From: Prochlorococcus sp. AG-363-C02
Lineage (GTDB): Bacteria > Cyanobacteriota > Cyanobacteriia > PCC-6307 > Cyanobiaceae
Direction: 5' to 3'
DNA: 64,000 nt
Assembly: GCA_003278345.1 (NCBI GenBank)
Contig: QCFH01000003.1
Location: 36,400-100,399 of the forward strand
Each line of letters begins with the position of its first letter. Position 1 is the stretch's first letter. The notes beneath the pieces were generated by a model. The model was not told the origin of the DNA. It searched no databases and saw only the letters and a program-made list of their open reading frames with translations. The position numbers and the translations under genes are program-made. Shown in pieces: positions 15,489-24,590 of this stretch.

Positions 15489-18092
15489 TTAATTATCAAG
15501 AATAAGTTCTATAATTTCCCTGCTATTTGAAGATAGACTTCTCTTTCTTATCATATCAATAGCATTAAACATATTCTGAGAATTTGGTTCAATATACTTT
15601 TTCCAATTGCTAAATGTTTTTATTAACTTTGAGGCGGTAATGGGATTTTTAGTGTCAATATTAATTATTTGCTCAGCAATAAACAAATACCCCTTACCAT
15701 CTTTTGAATGGAATGAGCTTGTATTGCTAATAAACCCTCCTAATAAAGAACGAATAGAATTAGGAGATTTAAAATCAAATTTATAATGATTCAATAATGA
15801 CTTTGTTATATCTAAAGAATTTGTTCTTGGAATTGAAGACTCTAGATTAAACCATGTATCTAAGACGACAGGATTATCCTTCCACCGATCGAAGAAAATA
15901 AGCATTGCTTGATCCCTTTCTTTGCAGTTTATGAGCTTAATTGCATTAAGAGCAGAAATCGATAAAGTCATAGAATTTCCCTTTATTACATTAAGTAGAT
16001 CATTTTTAATATCAACACTTTTTGAGAATATAAGTAATCCCCATATCGTATTCATTAATTTACGGCTTTCCTTTCCTTTCGGCCAGCTTTCAAGCAATTT
16101 ACTTTTTGATATATCAACTAAATATTCTAAGGTAGAGGATAATTTATTTGCTATAAAAGATGATAGATAGTAGTAGGAATTATATATTTCAATAGGGTTA
16201 ATTGGATCTTGTGATAATTCAACCTCTTGTATTGAGGGAAATTTAAGTATAGAAGCTAAAAAATCAAGGCGTTCATTTTCTAAGTTATTTATTATCTTGC
16301 TAAGTGAATGAACTAATAGCTTTTCTATATTATGTTTGGGATTTTTAGAAGCTCTAGAAACTATAGCTTCTTTATACATAGATTGAAAAATATTCCAACG
16401 GGAAAACATATCCTTTTCATTTGTAGCCAAGTAAAACTTTTCATCTATTGTCAAGTCAGTTTCCCAGTTAACAGGAGAAGAGAATTCTCTAAAATATGAC
16501 AACACTGGAATTTCTTTGGATTCATGAAGACCTTTAAATGTATATATTTCTTCCTTATTTTGTAATATAATAATTTTTTCCTTAATAGAATTTTTGTATA
16601 TAAATGCCATGTTGATTGGTATTACCCTGGGCTTATAGTTTTTGTTATTTAGTAATTCTTGCTTTATAATTAATTTTAATTCTCCTTTTTTGCAATCCCA
16701 CTCTCTTTTTATTGAAATATTCGGGGTTCCGTACTCATAATACCAATCCATAAATTGATCAATATTAAAATTAATCTTATATCCATTTTCACAAGCTCCC
16801 TCAATTATAGAATTTATAAAATCTTCTGTTGTAGCAGCCTTTCCATCAAAGTCTTTTGCATATTTCTTTATTCCTAATATAAAACTATCTTTACCTATAA
16901 TTGTTTGCAGCATTCTTATTATTTCTGCTCCCTTTTCATATATTGTTGTCGTATAAAAGTTGTCTATTGAGTTATATTCTTTTGGCTTTACTGCGTGTGC
17001 AGTCGGTCCATTATCCTCCTTGAATTGAGTCCTCCTAAGCATTGATACATCTTCTATTCTCTTGATTCCATATGAATGCAAATCAGCTGTAAATGACTGA
17101 TCTCTAAAAACTGTAAGCCCTTCTTTAAGAGATAGTTGAAACCAATCCCTACAAGTAATTCTATTGCCAGTCCAATTATGAAAATATTCATGTGCAATTA
17201 CACTCTCAATTCTTTCAAGTTCAGTATCAGTGGCTATTTCTGAATTGGCGAGAATAAGCTTAGAGTTAAATATATTTAAACTTTTATTTTCCATGGCACC
17301 CATATTAAAGTGCCTAATAGCTACTATATTGTAAATATCTAAATCATATTCAAAGCCATATACTTCTTCATCCCATTGCATCGCTTTCTTTAATGAAAGT
17401 AGTGCATGACTTGTATATTTAGCATCATTTTTTTCAACATATATATTTATTTTTACTTCTTTGCCAGAAATTGTATTATATGTGCCATTTGTTTTTATTA
17501 ATTTACCCGCAACTAAAGCAAATAGGTAAGATGGTTTTGGGAAAGGATCGCTCCATATTACTTCATGTCTATTGGATCTATTTAATATCTTATACTCACT
17601 AATTTGATTTCCATTTGAAAGAAGTATTGGAAATTGATTTAAATCTGATTCTATACGAACGGTATATTTAGATAGTATATCAGGTCTATCAGGATGAAAG
17701 CATATACGTCTAAAACCCTCAGCCTCGCATTGACTTGTTAGTATTTGATTGCTTTTGTAAAGACCTTCTAAAGATGTATTATTATAAGGATTAATATAAC
17801 TAATTATAGTTAGCTTGAATGATCTCTTAGTTATATTTATTATCTCTAAATTGTCATTACTATATTTATATTCATTACTATTAAGAATGTAATTATTTAT
17901 TTTTATACTTTCCAACTCTATGCAAACTCCTTTTAATTTAATCTTTTGATCGCTTACATTAATAGTTTTTATGTCATATGTAGAAATAATTTTAACTTTA
18001 CTTTTCATTATAGATATATCAAGAAATATATTAGGAATTAAGTATTCTGGCTCTTTATAATCAATTAGTCTGACTTTATTTAGGGTCCTCAT
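15489..18092 (-). CDS. pepN: aminopeptidase N (M1 family zinc peptidase)
   Basis: 867 residues, the normal length for bacterial PepN, which removes N-terminal residues from peptides in the cytoplasm during protein turnover. The substrate-binding GAMEN motif is at about residue 263 and the zinc site HEYFH at about 299-303, followed by NWTGNRITCRDWFQLSLKEG, where the Glu of LKEG is the third zinc ligand. The C-terminal half is the helical domain of the PepN type. Base composition is even lower in G+C than the neighbours and it has many Asn and Ile codons. Monocistronic, with an S51 peptidase just upstream on the same strand. Confidence 0.93.
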   Translation of the reverse strand: MRTLNKVRLIDYKEPEYLIPNIFLDISIMKSKVKIISTYDIKTINVSDQKIKLKGVCIELESIKINNYILNSNEYKYSNDNLEIINITKRSFKLTIISYINPYNNTSLEGLYKSNQILTSQCEAEGFRRICFHPDRPDILSKYTVRIESDLNQFPILLSNGNQISEYKILNRSNRHEVIWSDPFPKPSYLFALVAGKLIKTNGTYNTISGKEVKINIYVEKNDAKYTSHALLSLKKAMQWDEEVYGFEYDLDIYNIVAIRHFNMGAMENKSLNIFNSKLILANSEIATDTELERIESVIAHEYFHNWTGNRITCRDWFQLSLKEGLTVFRDQSFTADLHSYGIKRIEDVSMLRRTQFKEDNGPTAHAVKPKEYNSIDNFYTTTIYEKGAEIIRMLQTIIGKDSFILGIKKYAKDFDGKAATTEDFINSIIEGACENGYKINFNIDQFMDWYYEYGTPNISIKREWDCKKGELKLIIKQELLNNKNYKPRVIPINMAFIYKNSIKEKIIILQNKEEIYTFKGLHESKEIPVLSYFREFSSPVNWETDLTIDEKFYLATNEKDMFSRWNIFQSMYKEAIVSRASKNPKHNIEKLLVHSLSKIINNLENERLDFLASILKFPSIQEVELSQDPINPIEIYNSYYYLSSFIANKLSSTLEYLVDISKSKLLESWPKGKESRKLMNTIWGLLIFSKSVDIKNDLLNVIKGNSMTLSISALNAIKLINCKERDQAMLIFFDRWKDNPVVLDTWFNLESSIPRTNSLDITKSLLNHYKFDFKSPNSIRSLLGGFISNTSSFHSKDGKGYLFIAEQIINIDTKNPITASKLIKTFSNWKKYIEPNSQNMFNAIDMIRKRSLSSNSREIIELILDN

Positions 18093-18177
18093 GCCTTCTT
18101 AAGTATATTCTTTAAATCTTATTTAATCTTAAAGACTACGTGCTAGGTTACTTAATAAATTATAACAAGACTATAAA

Positions 18178-18870
18178 TTATAATTGAATTGACTTGTATG
18201 GAATTCTTTTTAACTTACTGTTTTTTATAGAAATAAAATAAGAATTCTTTTTCTTTCCAAAACTTATATTTTTAATTTTATTTTCATCCTTTATATGTAA
18301 AGCGGATTCGCCTTCAATAGCTATGCAGTCAGAAATAATATTATCCTCTATAACCTTTCTTAAGAAAGGCTTTCTTTTCTTCTCTTCGTCGTAGTGAGGA
18401 CAGCATGTGCCTTTTAGAAAGCCTAGACAATTCATTATAGATAAGTCACTTGCTAGTGAATCTGTTATTCCTTTTTCAAACCAGCAAATTGCACCAGCAC
18501 TTACTCCACTCATTATAATACCTTTATCGTATGCTTTTTTTAGAATCAGGTCTAGGCCCCATTCTTTCCAAACACCTAACATGCTTCTTGTGTTTCCACC
18601 ACCTACATAAATAATGTCTTGATTGTAGATATGTTCTTTTAAATCTATTGTTCGTTTGAAAAGGTCTATGTGACTAGGCTTGCAGTCAAGTTCTGTAAAA
18701 ACTTTGTAAAAACTAACTTTGTAATCACCATTATCTCCAGTTGCTGTAGGTATAAAACAAACTTTTGGATGTTTAGCATTGGACAAGTTTTTAATGTATC
18801 TTTCGATCTTTAACTTTCCAGTTGACCGGCCAAAGCCTCCTCCTCCAATAGCAATGATATGTTTATGCAT
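18178..18870 (-). CDS. peptidase S51 family protein (peptidase E or cyanophycinase type)
   Basis: 230 residues. The serine nucleophile lies in the family motif GVSAGAICWFE, preceded by a GGGNTRSML loop; the N-terminus has IGGGGFGRSTG. S51 members include dipeptidase E, which cuts Asp-X dipeptides, and cyanophycinase. The length suits peptidase E better than cyanophycinase. It lies about 85 bases upstream of pepN on the same strand, so both could act in peptide recycling. The ATG at 18870 gives a natural N-terminus. Confidence 0.82.
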   Translation of the reverse strand: MHKHIIAIGGGGFGRSTGKLKIERYIKNLSNAKHPKVCFIPTATGDNGDYKVSFYKVFTELDCKPSHIDLFKRTIDLKEHIYNQDIIYVGGGNTRSMLGVWKEWGLDLILKKAYDKGIIMSGVSAGAICWFEKGITDSLASDLSIMNCLGFLKGTCCPHYDEEKKRKPFLRKVIEDNIISDCIAIEGESALHIKDENKIKNISFGKKKNSYFISIKNSKLKRIPYKSIQL

Positions 18871-18946
18871 TTATGTTTTGTTAGTAGATTAAGTATATAC
18901 GACTTGTATTAACAAAATTATAATAATACAGAATAAATGCCTTTAG

Positions 18947-19165
18947 ATGAACTATTTTCATTTACTACTTGACTTTATAGGAAGTCTAAAAAATTATCAA
19001 ATTATTCTAGAATCTTTTTCTTTGATATTATATTTAACTTCTTTTATAAGCTTATTTCTTAGAAATAGCAGGGCATTATTATGGGGATCTTTCATAAGGA
19101 GGACAAGTTTACTTATAGCATTTTCAACATTAGCAATACCTTGGATGTTATCAGAGATATTATAA
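18947..19165 (+). CDS. 72-aa hydrophobic protein
   Basis: ATG start (MNYFHLLLDFIGSLKNYQII). Two hydrophobic stretches (about 20-38 and 50-70) separated by a basic loop (LRNSRALLWGSFIRRTS) suggest a helical hairpin in the membrane with the loop in the cytoplasm. Divergent from the S51 peptidase gene. No family recognised. Confidence 0.5.
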   Translation: MNYFHLLLDFIGSLKNYQIILESFSLILYLTSFISLFLRNSRALLWGSFIRRTSLLIAFSTLAIPWMLSEIL

Positions 19166-19250
19166 TAATAGATAGCTAAGCTTTTCTAGAAATTTTTTAT
19201 ATCTATAAGCAATTGATTGAATAAGCAGAGATAATTATTAAAATTAACTT

Positions 19251-19658
19251 TTATTCAACTTGATTAGTTATTAAGCGATAGGCTAATTCATTAATCCTTT
19301 TTTTATTTACACCGTTATCTCCAACTCCAACCCTTGACTCAGACCTTACTTGAATAATTCCTTTATTTGGAAAAGCCTTTATTAATAGGTCATCTGTATA
19401 TTTTAGCCACCTTGTCTTTGCTTCTGCATGAATATAGTATGGAGACTTTTCTACAATTGTTGTTCTTGGAGTATTAGAAATAGCTGTTTCTATTTTTTGA
19501 AATGATTGATCTATATCCTTTACCTCCCAATTCTCTTTAACGCAATGAGTAACTACTATACAAGGAGGCAGATCAAACTCATCTGTTTCGGCGTTTATAT
19601 TGTTGGCATTAAAAAAAAGAATAAAAACCACAAATAATAATTTAATTAGCTTATCCAT
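19251..19658 (-). CDS. DUF1499 family exported protein
   Basis: 135 residues with an N-terminal signal peptide (MDKLIKLLFVVFILFFNANN, cleavage near residue 23). The mature part follows the DUF1499 pattern: a Cys pair near the start (PPCIVVTHC), the YYIHAEAKTRWLKYTDDLL stretch, and the C-terminal IQVRSESRVGVGDNGVNKKR motif. The family is found in cyanobacteria and plastids; its function is unknown. Probably lumenal or periplasmic. It stands alone. Confidence 0.82.
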   Translation of the reverse strand: MDKLIKLLFVVFILFFNANNINAETDEFDLPPCIVVTHCVKENWEVKDIDQSFQKIETAISNTPRTTIVEKSPYYIHAEAKTRWLKYTDDLLIKAFPNKGIIQVRSESRVGVGDNGVNKKRINELAYRLITNQVE

Positions 19659-19796
19659 GATTTCCAGATTTCAGTTTGCAATTATACTCTTAATAATAAT
19701 ATCTGAAGTGTCACTTTTTATTTTTATAACCTAATTAGCTGATTTAAGCTCCTTAAATGTACTGAATGCTCTGAGAATTTATATTTTCAGTCTTTA

Positions 19797-20792
19797 TTAT
19801 ATTGTTTTTTGAAGCCATTCTGATAGAGGTGTAATACTTATATCTAATTTTTGCGCAAGTCGTCTTAACTTGTTAAGGTCCGCTCCATAGCCTGCTTTTT
19901 CTATCCATGTTGCCATTAAAGCAATGTCATGCTCAATTAAGCTCATAATCAAACGTGGAACCATTCTATAACGAATAGAGTATGTGCTGTATTTATTTAA
20001 TTTTTTCCAGATATAAGCCATTTGCTCACCAGTGAGCTCTTCTCCTGCGATATTTATCTCTTCACCTATGAATATTTTTGGATTTGTAAAAATAGCTTTT
20101 GTCCATAAGCCAATATCATCGACTGCGATAGTTTGCCAAACCTTATCCTTTTGCACCAAACCAGGGAAGGTTGTTTGAGAAATATTCACACCAGGCAAAT
20201 TACTGTTGAAATTTTCAAAGTAACTAACAGGACGAATAATTGTTGAAATCTCATTCAAGTTAAATGTCTTAAGAAACTCTTCGATTTTCCATTTGTTAGA
20301 GAAATGACTAGGAGCTGGAATGTTTACAAGAGGATTCTTTGCCTTGCAAATTGAACTAAATACAAAATGCTTAAGAGATCCTGTTTCTTTTGCTTTCTTG
20401 ACAGCTGAAATTAAATTTTTGCCTTGGATAAGTTCATATTCTTCATCTATACTTCCACGTCCTATTTTCCAGCCTTTAGTAGGAGTTGTATTGCCGAATA
20501 TCCCATAAACATTAGCGAAACATTTGTCCAAAGAATTTGGGTCTAGGAGGTTTGCTTCTACCGTTTCTACATTGGGTAAGAGGGATAACTTTAAAGCTTC
20601 TTTACTAAAAAGTGAGCGAGTGAGAGCTCTAACATGAAATCGACCGTTTTTTGATAATTGCTGAACTACTGCTCTACCTTGCCGACTAGTAGCCATAGTT
20701 ACTGCAATTATGGGCTTTACTGAAGTCAATGAAAAAACTTGAGGCCTAATTATTTGTTTAACCAACTCTTTAGAATTGATGCTCATATCCAA
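19797..20792 (-). CDS. NmrA-like NAD(P)-binding protein
   Basis: 331 residues with a Rossmann fold of the atypical short-chain dehydrogenase type. The dinucleotide loop is altered (VTMATSRQGRAVVQQL in place of GATGxxG) as in NmrA relatives, followed by VRALTRSLFSKEA and a conserved HFVFSSICKAKN segment. There is no typical Tyr-Lys catalytic pair, so it may sense NAD(P) or be a reductase with an unknown substrate. The N-terminus has two possible ATGs at residues 1 and 3. Monocistronic. Confidence 0.75.
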   Translation of the reverse strand: MDMSINSKELVKQIIRPQVFSLTSVKPIIAVTMATSRQGRAVVQQLSKNGRFHVRALTRSLFSKEALKLSLLPNVETVEANLLDPNSLDKCFANVYGIFGNTTPTKGWKIGRGSIDEEYELIQGKNLISAVKKAKETGSLKHFVFSSICKAKNPLVNIPAPSHFSNKWKIEEFLKTFNLNEISTIIRPVSYFENFNSNLPGVNISQTTFPGLVQKDKVWQTIAVDDIGLWTKAIFTNPKIFIGEEINIAGEELTGEQMAYIWKKLNKYSTYSIRYRMVPRLIMSLIEHDIALMATWIEKAGYGADLNKLRRLAQKLDISITPLSEWLQKTI

Positions 20793-21135
20793 TTTTGAAA
20801 CAGGAATCTAAATTATGTTGAGAAATGTAAAGCATTTTTTTGCTTGATGCGAGTTTCTCGGATCATGGTCTCATTATTCCTTCCTAATCACTTCTTCTGC
20901 AGACCCTTTCAATGGTTTATTCAAAAAACAACCCATCTATATTTGGGATGAGAAATTATAATAGATAGAGAAATGAGATTTTTGTAAGGCAAAAAATAAA
21001 TTAATTTTGAATACAAGGATTTATTTTTTATTCATTAAATTTCTATTGCTTAGAACAATATGTAGCATTAAATCCATTTTTGAGGTTTATTTAGTAAGCA
21101 ACTTATCTGAACCTTTTATAGGAGGCAGGCTTTAT

Positions 21136-21288
21136 ATGTGGAGCAAGAGAATTGCAAGACTTCTGCTCATAGATGAGCTTCTTCTTGGAGGAGCTTCTAT
21201 GTATGAAGAAGATTTAATAAGAATTGAATCTTCTGAGATTAAGTGGAATTCTCGAGTAATTAGAAAAAGTTATGAATCAGACCAATAA
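21136..21288 (+). CDS. 50-aa hypothetical protein
   Basis: An in-frame TTG at 21007 would give 93 residues, but the ATG at 21136 has a strong AGGAGG ten bases upstream and a better N-terminus: MWSKRIARLLLIDELLLGGA. The protein is soluble, charged and mostly helical, ending RKSYESDQ. I prefer the short form. A clear terminator follows at 21352-21381. Confidence 0.55.
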   Translation: MWSKRIARLLLIDELLLGGASMYEEDLIRIESSEIKWNSRVIRKSYESDQ

Positions 21289-21351
21289 ATTTATATAGGG
21301 ATTATTTGAAAATTAATAACTTTTGAGAATTCAATAAAACAATTACCTAAA

Positions 21352-21381
21352 AAAAGTCTTCTTGTGACCAAGAAGACTTTT
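21352..21381 (+). terminator. intrinsic terminator
   Basis: AAAAGTCTTCTT (21352-21363) pairs perfectly with AAGAAGACTTTT (21370-21381) around GTGACC. It lies 64 bases after the stop at 21288. Confidence 0.75.
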
Positions 21382-21393
21382 GGAAGACTGAGG

Positions 21394-21522
21394 ATCCCCA
21401 TCACCCAGCCAATACAAAAACAATAGCAATTTTTCAACTAATCCGAAACCAGGGCAACGCTATATATAGAATTTTCTTAAAGCCCCACTCGTTCTTGCCC
21501 CCTATCTGTAGTAGGGGTTGTT
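21394..21522 (+). ncRNA. candidate small RNA 1, begins with repeated motif
   Basis: ATCCCCATCACCCAG (21394-21408) recurs exactly 157 bases later. The stretch between holds no ORF. It ends with a hairpin CCCCTA (21499-21504) and TAGGGG (21512-21517) followed by TTGTTT, a terminator shape. The orientation is taken from the T-run; no promoter is firmly seen. Confidence 0.4.
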
Positions 21523-21539
21523 TAAAGAGCATAATACAG

Positions 21540-21598
21540 TTATAAAGAGTATCCCCATCACCCAGACCCTAAGGACACCATCCCTAGGGTCTTTTTTG
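21540..21598 (+). ncRNA. candidate small RNA 2, repeated motif plus terminator
   Basis: The second copy of ATCCCCATCACCCAG (21551-21565) runs directly into a terminator: AGACCCTA (21564-21571) with TAGGGTCT (21585-21592) and six Ts. A possible -10 box (TATAAA at about 21541) lies just upstream, which would give an RNA of about 50 bases. The T-run fixes the plus strand. Confidence 0.45.
21551..21565 (+). repeat. second copy of a 15-base direct repeat
   Basis: ATCCCCATCACCCAG occurs at 21394-21408 and 21551-21565, identical in both and G/C-rich compared with its surroundings. Each copy is followed by a hairpin with a T-run. It may be the 5' end or the active region of two related small RNAs. 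Confidence 0.55.
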
Positions 21599-21914
21599 CT
21601 TATTTGACGATTTTGCTAGGCTTTTGTAAATAAAGGATTGATTCTTCTGTGGAAAACTATCTCAAGGATTATGGAGGTTAGCCTAATTGTGAAAATTGAA
21701 TTTGTAACTTTTTCTTAAGCAGAATAGGCATTCTATGGCTTTGTAATTTAAGAAAAAATCCAATTATTGTTGGCATTAGATGTACTTAATCTTTATGAAA
21801 GCACTTGTTTTAATTAGTAAATCAGTTTGAATGCGAAGTATTTGCAAAGAATGATGCTCTTAATAGTTTTTTTTGTTATTGCTCTAAAAAGTTAAAACTG
21901 TTAAAAGGGCTCAT

Positions 21915-22166
21915 ATGTCTCTGGGGAGCTTAATTAAAAAATGGAAAGAGCAAGAATGGTTTCAGAACCTCTGCAAAAGGGAGTGAAGGACGTAAAAATT
22001 CTCTATAGACAATGGGGGTTTGAAAGGTGTTATAGATCTGCTTGCGGAGAGAAAGTATGCAATCGAGCACTATTCGAGCGTTTTTATAAAACTCAAAAAC
22101 TATCTTAAGAAAGCAAATTTGGCAGAAATGGAAAAGGTATATGCAAAAAGATTTGGTTATGGATAA
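21915..22166 (+). pseudogene. gene interrupted by two in-frame stops
   Basis: Frame from ATG 21915 (AAAAGGG upstream) reads MSLGSLIKKWKEQEWFQNLC and stops at TGA 21984 and again at TAA 21993. From 21996 the same frame is open and very protein-like (GLKGVIDLLAERKYAIEHYS, then KLKNYLKKANLAEMEKVYAK) to TAA 22164-22166. Either the gene was split by two close stops, or the second part is a separate small gene starting at TTG 22020. A competing frame (21941-22108) is Cys/Arg-rich and looks like a shadow. Confidence 0.45.
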
Positions 22167-22307
22167 AAGCGTTTCGTGGCTTTAATGAATTGAAAGAAAT
22201 AATGCAAGGAAAAGCTCATCAATTAAAACAATCATATGACTTTTTGCTTTTCTCCTATTGCAATTAAAAGTTAAAGCCGTATTTTTTAGTTGGTTCTTTT
22301 TTTTTTA

Positions 22308-22676
22308 ATGCAACAGATCAACTTGAAGGCAGTTAATTTTGCTTTAATGTTTTCGCTTGCCCTCTTAACGGCTTATTTCACATTAGAGAATACTGTTAAT
22401 ACAAAAGTAAATCTTCTTCCTGGAGTTTCAACTTCATTACCTACTGCAGCACTAGTTATCATCTCTTCTGGAATAGGAGCTTGTGGAGCTTGGTTTTTTG
22501 CAAGTTGGTCAAATAAGTTAAGAGAACAAGAAATTAAAGAGTTGGAAAACACAAAGAACCGTATTAAGGATCTTGAAACTGATTTATCTAGGATGAAGAA
22601 CAAACAAAATAATATTATCCCTTTTATTAGCTTTTCTGGAGATAAGGAAATTAGTTCTGAAAAGGAGGCTGCTTAG
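22308..22676 (+). CDS. LapA-like (DUF1049) membrane protein
   Basis: I choose the ATG at 22308 over an in-frame TTG at 22290. 122 residues: two membrane helices (NFALMFSLALLTAYFTLEN and a second near ALVIISSGIGACGAWFFA) with the family's ENT segment and an inter-helix loop, followed by a cytoplasmic coiled coil (EIKELENTKNRIKDLETDLS). LapA/DUF1049 proteins are inner-membrane proteins, in E. coli linked to LPS assembly with LapB; in cyanobacteria the role is open. Ribosome-binding site weak. Confidence 0.65.
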   Translation: MQQINLKAVNFALMFSLALLTAYFTLENTVNTKVNLLPGVSTSLPTAALVIISSGIGACGAWFFASWSNKLREQEIKELENTKNRIKDLETDLSRMKNKQNNIIPFISFSGDKEISSEKEAA

Positions 22677-22801
22677 AAAAACATTTAAAAGCATTGCAGA
22701 ATTATATAGAATTTTTCGGCTCTCTTTATATGTTTTCTATCTTGGGTAGATGATTTTGAAAAGAATCTCTATTAAAATATCACCTTAAAGGGTTTAAATT
22801 A

Positions 22802-22856
22802 TTTCCATAGGGATTGCCCCAAAAAACTAGTAAAATTTGGGTAGTCTCTATGGAAA
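22802..22856 (+). ncRNA. structured RNA hairpin with G-U pairs
   Basis: 22802-22820 (starts TTTCCATAGGG) pairs with 22837-22856 (ends CTCTATGGAAA) over about 18 pairs. Three positions are G-U pairs if the plus strand is transcribed and would be A-C mismatches on the minus strand. That asymmetry argues for an RNA structure on the plus strand. There is no T-run, so it is not a simple terminator. Confidence 0.4.
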
Positions 22857-23119
22857 AACTTTCTTCTTAGTTTGAATTATTCCAGCTTGTAAATTGAGAT
22901 TAGATTTAATACAAGTTCTTAGTTTATCCTATTTATTAACTTTAATCCTTGAACTTATTTTAGTTTATTGGTATAAAATAATTTTAATAATAGAAAATAC
23001 ACTATAAATGATTTTTCACATGATATAGCCTTTATAGCCATATTTATTGGCTTGATATTAATTCCTATAGGATCTTTTCCTGAATTATTTGAAAAATTAA
23101 TTAACTTCATTAATTACTT

Positions 23120-23743
23120 ATGACATCTAACCCTATTTTATTTGAAACTTTATTTGCAATTTTGTTGCTGGGGTGCCTTTTTTTTATTGCTTATAGACAA
23201 CATATAAAAACCTTTCTAGTTAATTATATTTTCAAAGGTACTATAAATTCTATGGATGTAAAAACACCTGATTTAGTAGAACTTATAGAATTAGAAAAGA
23301 TAGCAAGAACTAGAGGGAGTGGAATCAAATTAGATTCTATTTTAGGACTTTGGAAATTTAAAAGTGTGTGGAAGAAGGGTTCTGATCAAGCAGATTCAAT
23401 TAGCAGCTTACTCTTGAGAAATTTTTCAGCATCTTTAGAGCTAGATAAAATTGAAAAAGAAAAAGATGGCTTACTTCTTAAGGTTTTAAATTCAATTAGT
23501 TTTGGAATTCTATCTATCAAGTTTGCAGGATATGGCTCGCTAAATGGATTACAGCCCGTTTTACCATTCTTCTTTGAATCAATAGAATTAAGTTTGTCAG
23601 AAAAAGTTTTATTTAAAAGATTTCTTGTTACTCCAGATGAAAAGTTAAGACCTTTTTTTTCTCTAATAGCAATAGGAGATAAGAATGAATGGCTTTGTGC
23701 TAGAGGGAGAGGTGGTGGACTAGCTCTTTGGATAAGATCTTAA
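23120..23743 (+). CDS. conserved cyanobacterial protein, 207 aa, membrane-anchored
   Basis: One N-terminal helix (about 8-27, TLFAILLLGCLFFIAY), then a soluble domain. It contains DSILGLWKFKSVWKKGSD, SSLLLRNFSASLELDKIEKE, FGILSIKFAGYGSLNGLQPV, and ends WLCARGRGGGLALWIRS. The alternating strand-like pattern resembles the lipocalin-like PAP/fibrillin family of cyanobacteria and plastids, but I rate that as weak. A possible short upstream ORF ends with a TGA overlapping this ATG (23120-23123). Confidence 0.7.
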   Translation: MTSNPILFETLFAILLLGCLFFIAYRQHIKTFLVNYIFKGTINSMDVKTPDLVELIELEKIARTRGSGIKLDSILGLWKFKSVWKKGSDQADSISSLLLRNFSASLELDKIEKEKDGLLLKVLNSISFGILSIKFAGYGSLNGLQPVLPFFFESIELSLSEKVLFKRFLVTPDEKLRPFFSLIAIGDKNEWLCARGRGGGLALWIRS

Positions 23744-23870
23744 ATCATTACATTATGAATGCTTAATAAAGAAGCTTAGCTCATATTATTTTTTAGATTG
23801 AATCGCTTTAGAAATATTATTTAAATTAAGTTATTTTTAATATATCTATCCCAAAGTGACCTGGTGTGAA

Positions 23871-24590
23871 TTATTTTCTATTTTGTAATAGAGAGTTGTC
23901 TCGACAATGTAGAAAAAGTCCTAAAGCCATTAAGAGTTCAAATATTTCTTGATCATTACGAATTTGCTCTACAGTTGAAGAAAATGAGATATCAAAATAT
24001 AGGTAAAATAAAGCAACAAAAAGAAAATATAGACTATACTTTTTGGCAGGCAAAGCATCTAATTTTGGGAGATATTTCCATCCTAACCAACCAAATAAAA
24101 TACATGATATCTCAAACGAAGGATCTAGAAGTAAATGGTGAAAATAATGTAAATTGTGAATATTACTTTCACCTTGGGAGTTTAGATTACGTATTGCATC
24201 GAAGCCGAAGCCAGTAATTCTTTCTCCCCAGCTTATTTCTTCTCCAGCAACAAATAGACATAAAAAGGCAAGTAGCCCCCATATTATCAAATTTAGATTT
24301 AAGCCATCTTTTACTCTTTTTCGTATACAAGAAATAGCTAAAAAGCCTGCACTTAAATATAGGAAAAATTGAATCCACTCTAAAGGCCCATCCTCATTTC
24401 TAAACCAATCAAACCAACTTATACCTATTAATTGTTCTCCATAGGGCAATATATATACTATTCCATAAATAAATATTAAATATAAAATTGGGAAAATATC
24501 AACCTTTGGCTTTATATTTCCCCATTGTGTTTTAATTTTTTTTTTGGAAATAGGAGAAAATGGATTTAAATAAGATTCAAGAAAATTCAC
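23871..24590 (-). CDS. multi-pass membrane protein with GEEISWGER motif, 239 aa
   Basis: About seven hydrophobic helices. Between helices the protein carries FVAGEEISWGERITGFGF and LNSQGESNIHNLHYFHHL, a conserved Glu/His-rich pattern seen in a widespread group of bacterial membrane proteins of unknown function. The Glu and His residues might bind metal or act catalytically at the membrane surface, but that is inference. The start ATG is clear. Two ORFs inside are shadows. Confidence 0.7.
   Translation of the reverse strand: MNFLESYLNPFSPISKKKIKTQWGNIKPKVDIFPILYLIFIYGIVYILPYGEQLIGISWFDWFRNEDGPLEWIQFFLYLSAGFLAISCIRKRVKDGLNLNLIIWGLLAFLCLFVAGEEISWGERITGFGFDAIRNLNSQGESNIHNLHYFHHLLLDPSFEISCILFGWLGWKYLPKLDALPAKKYSLYFLFVALFYLYFDISFSSTVEQIRNDQEIFELLMALGLFLHCRDNSLLQNRK

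Noticed and set aside
20874..20936. 20-codon minus ORF MGCFLNKPLKGSAEEVIRKE
   Set aside because: Plausible composition but no ribosome-binding site and too short to support without conservation data.
21941..22108. 55-codon ORF on the plus strand
   Set aside because: It is rich in Cys and Arg (ERCYRSACGEKVCNRALFER). The overlapping frame 21915-22166 reads as a much more natural protein, so this one is taken as a shadow.
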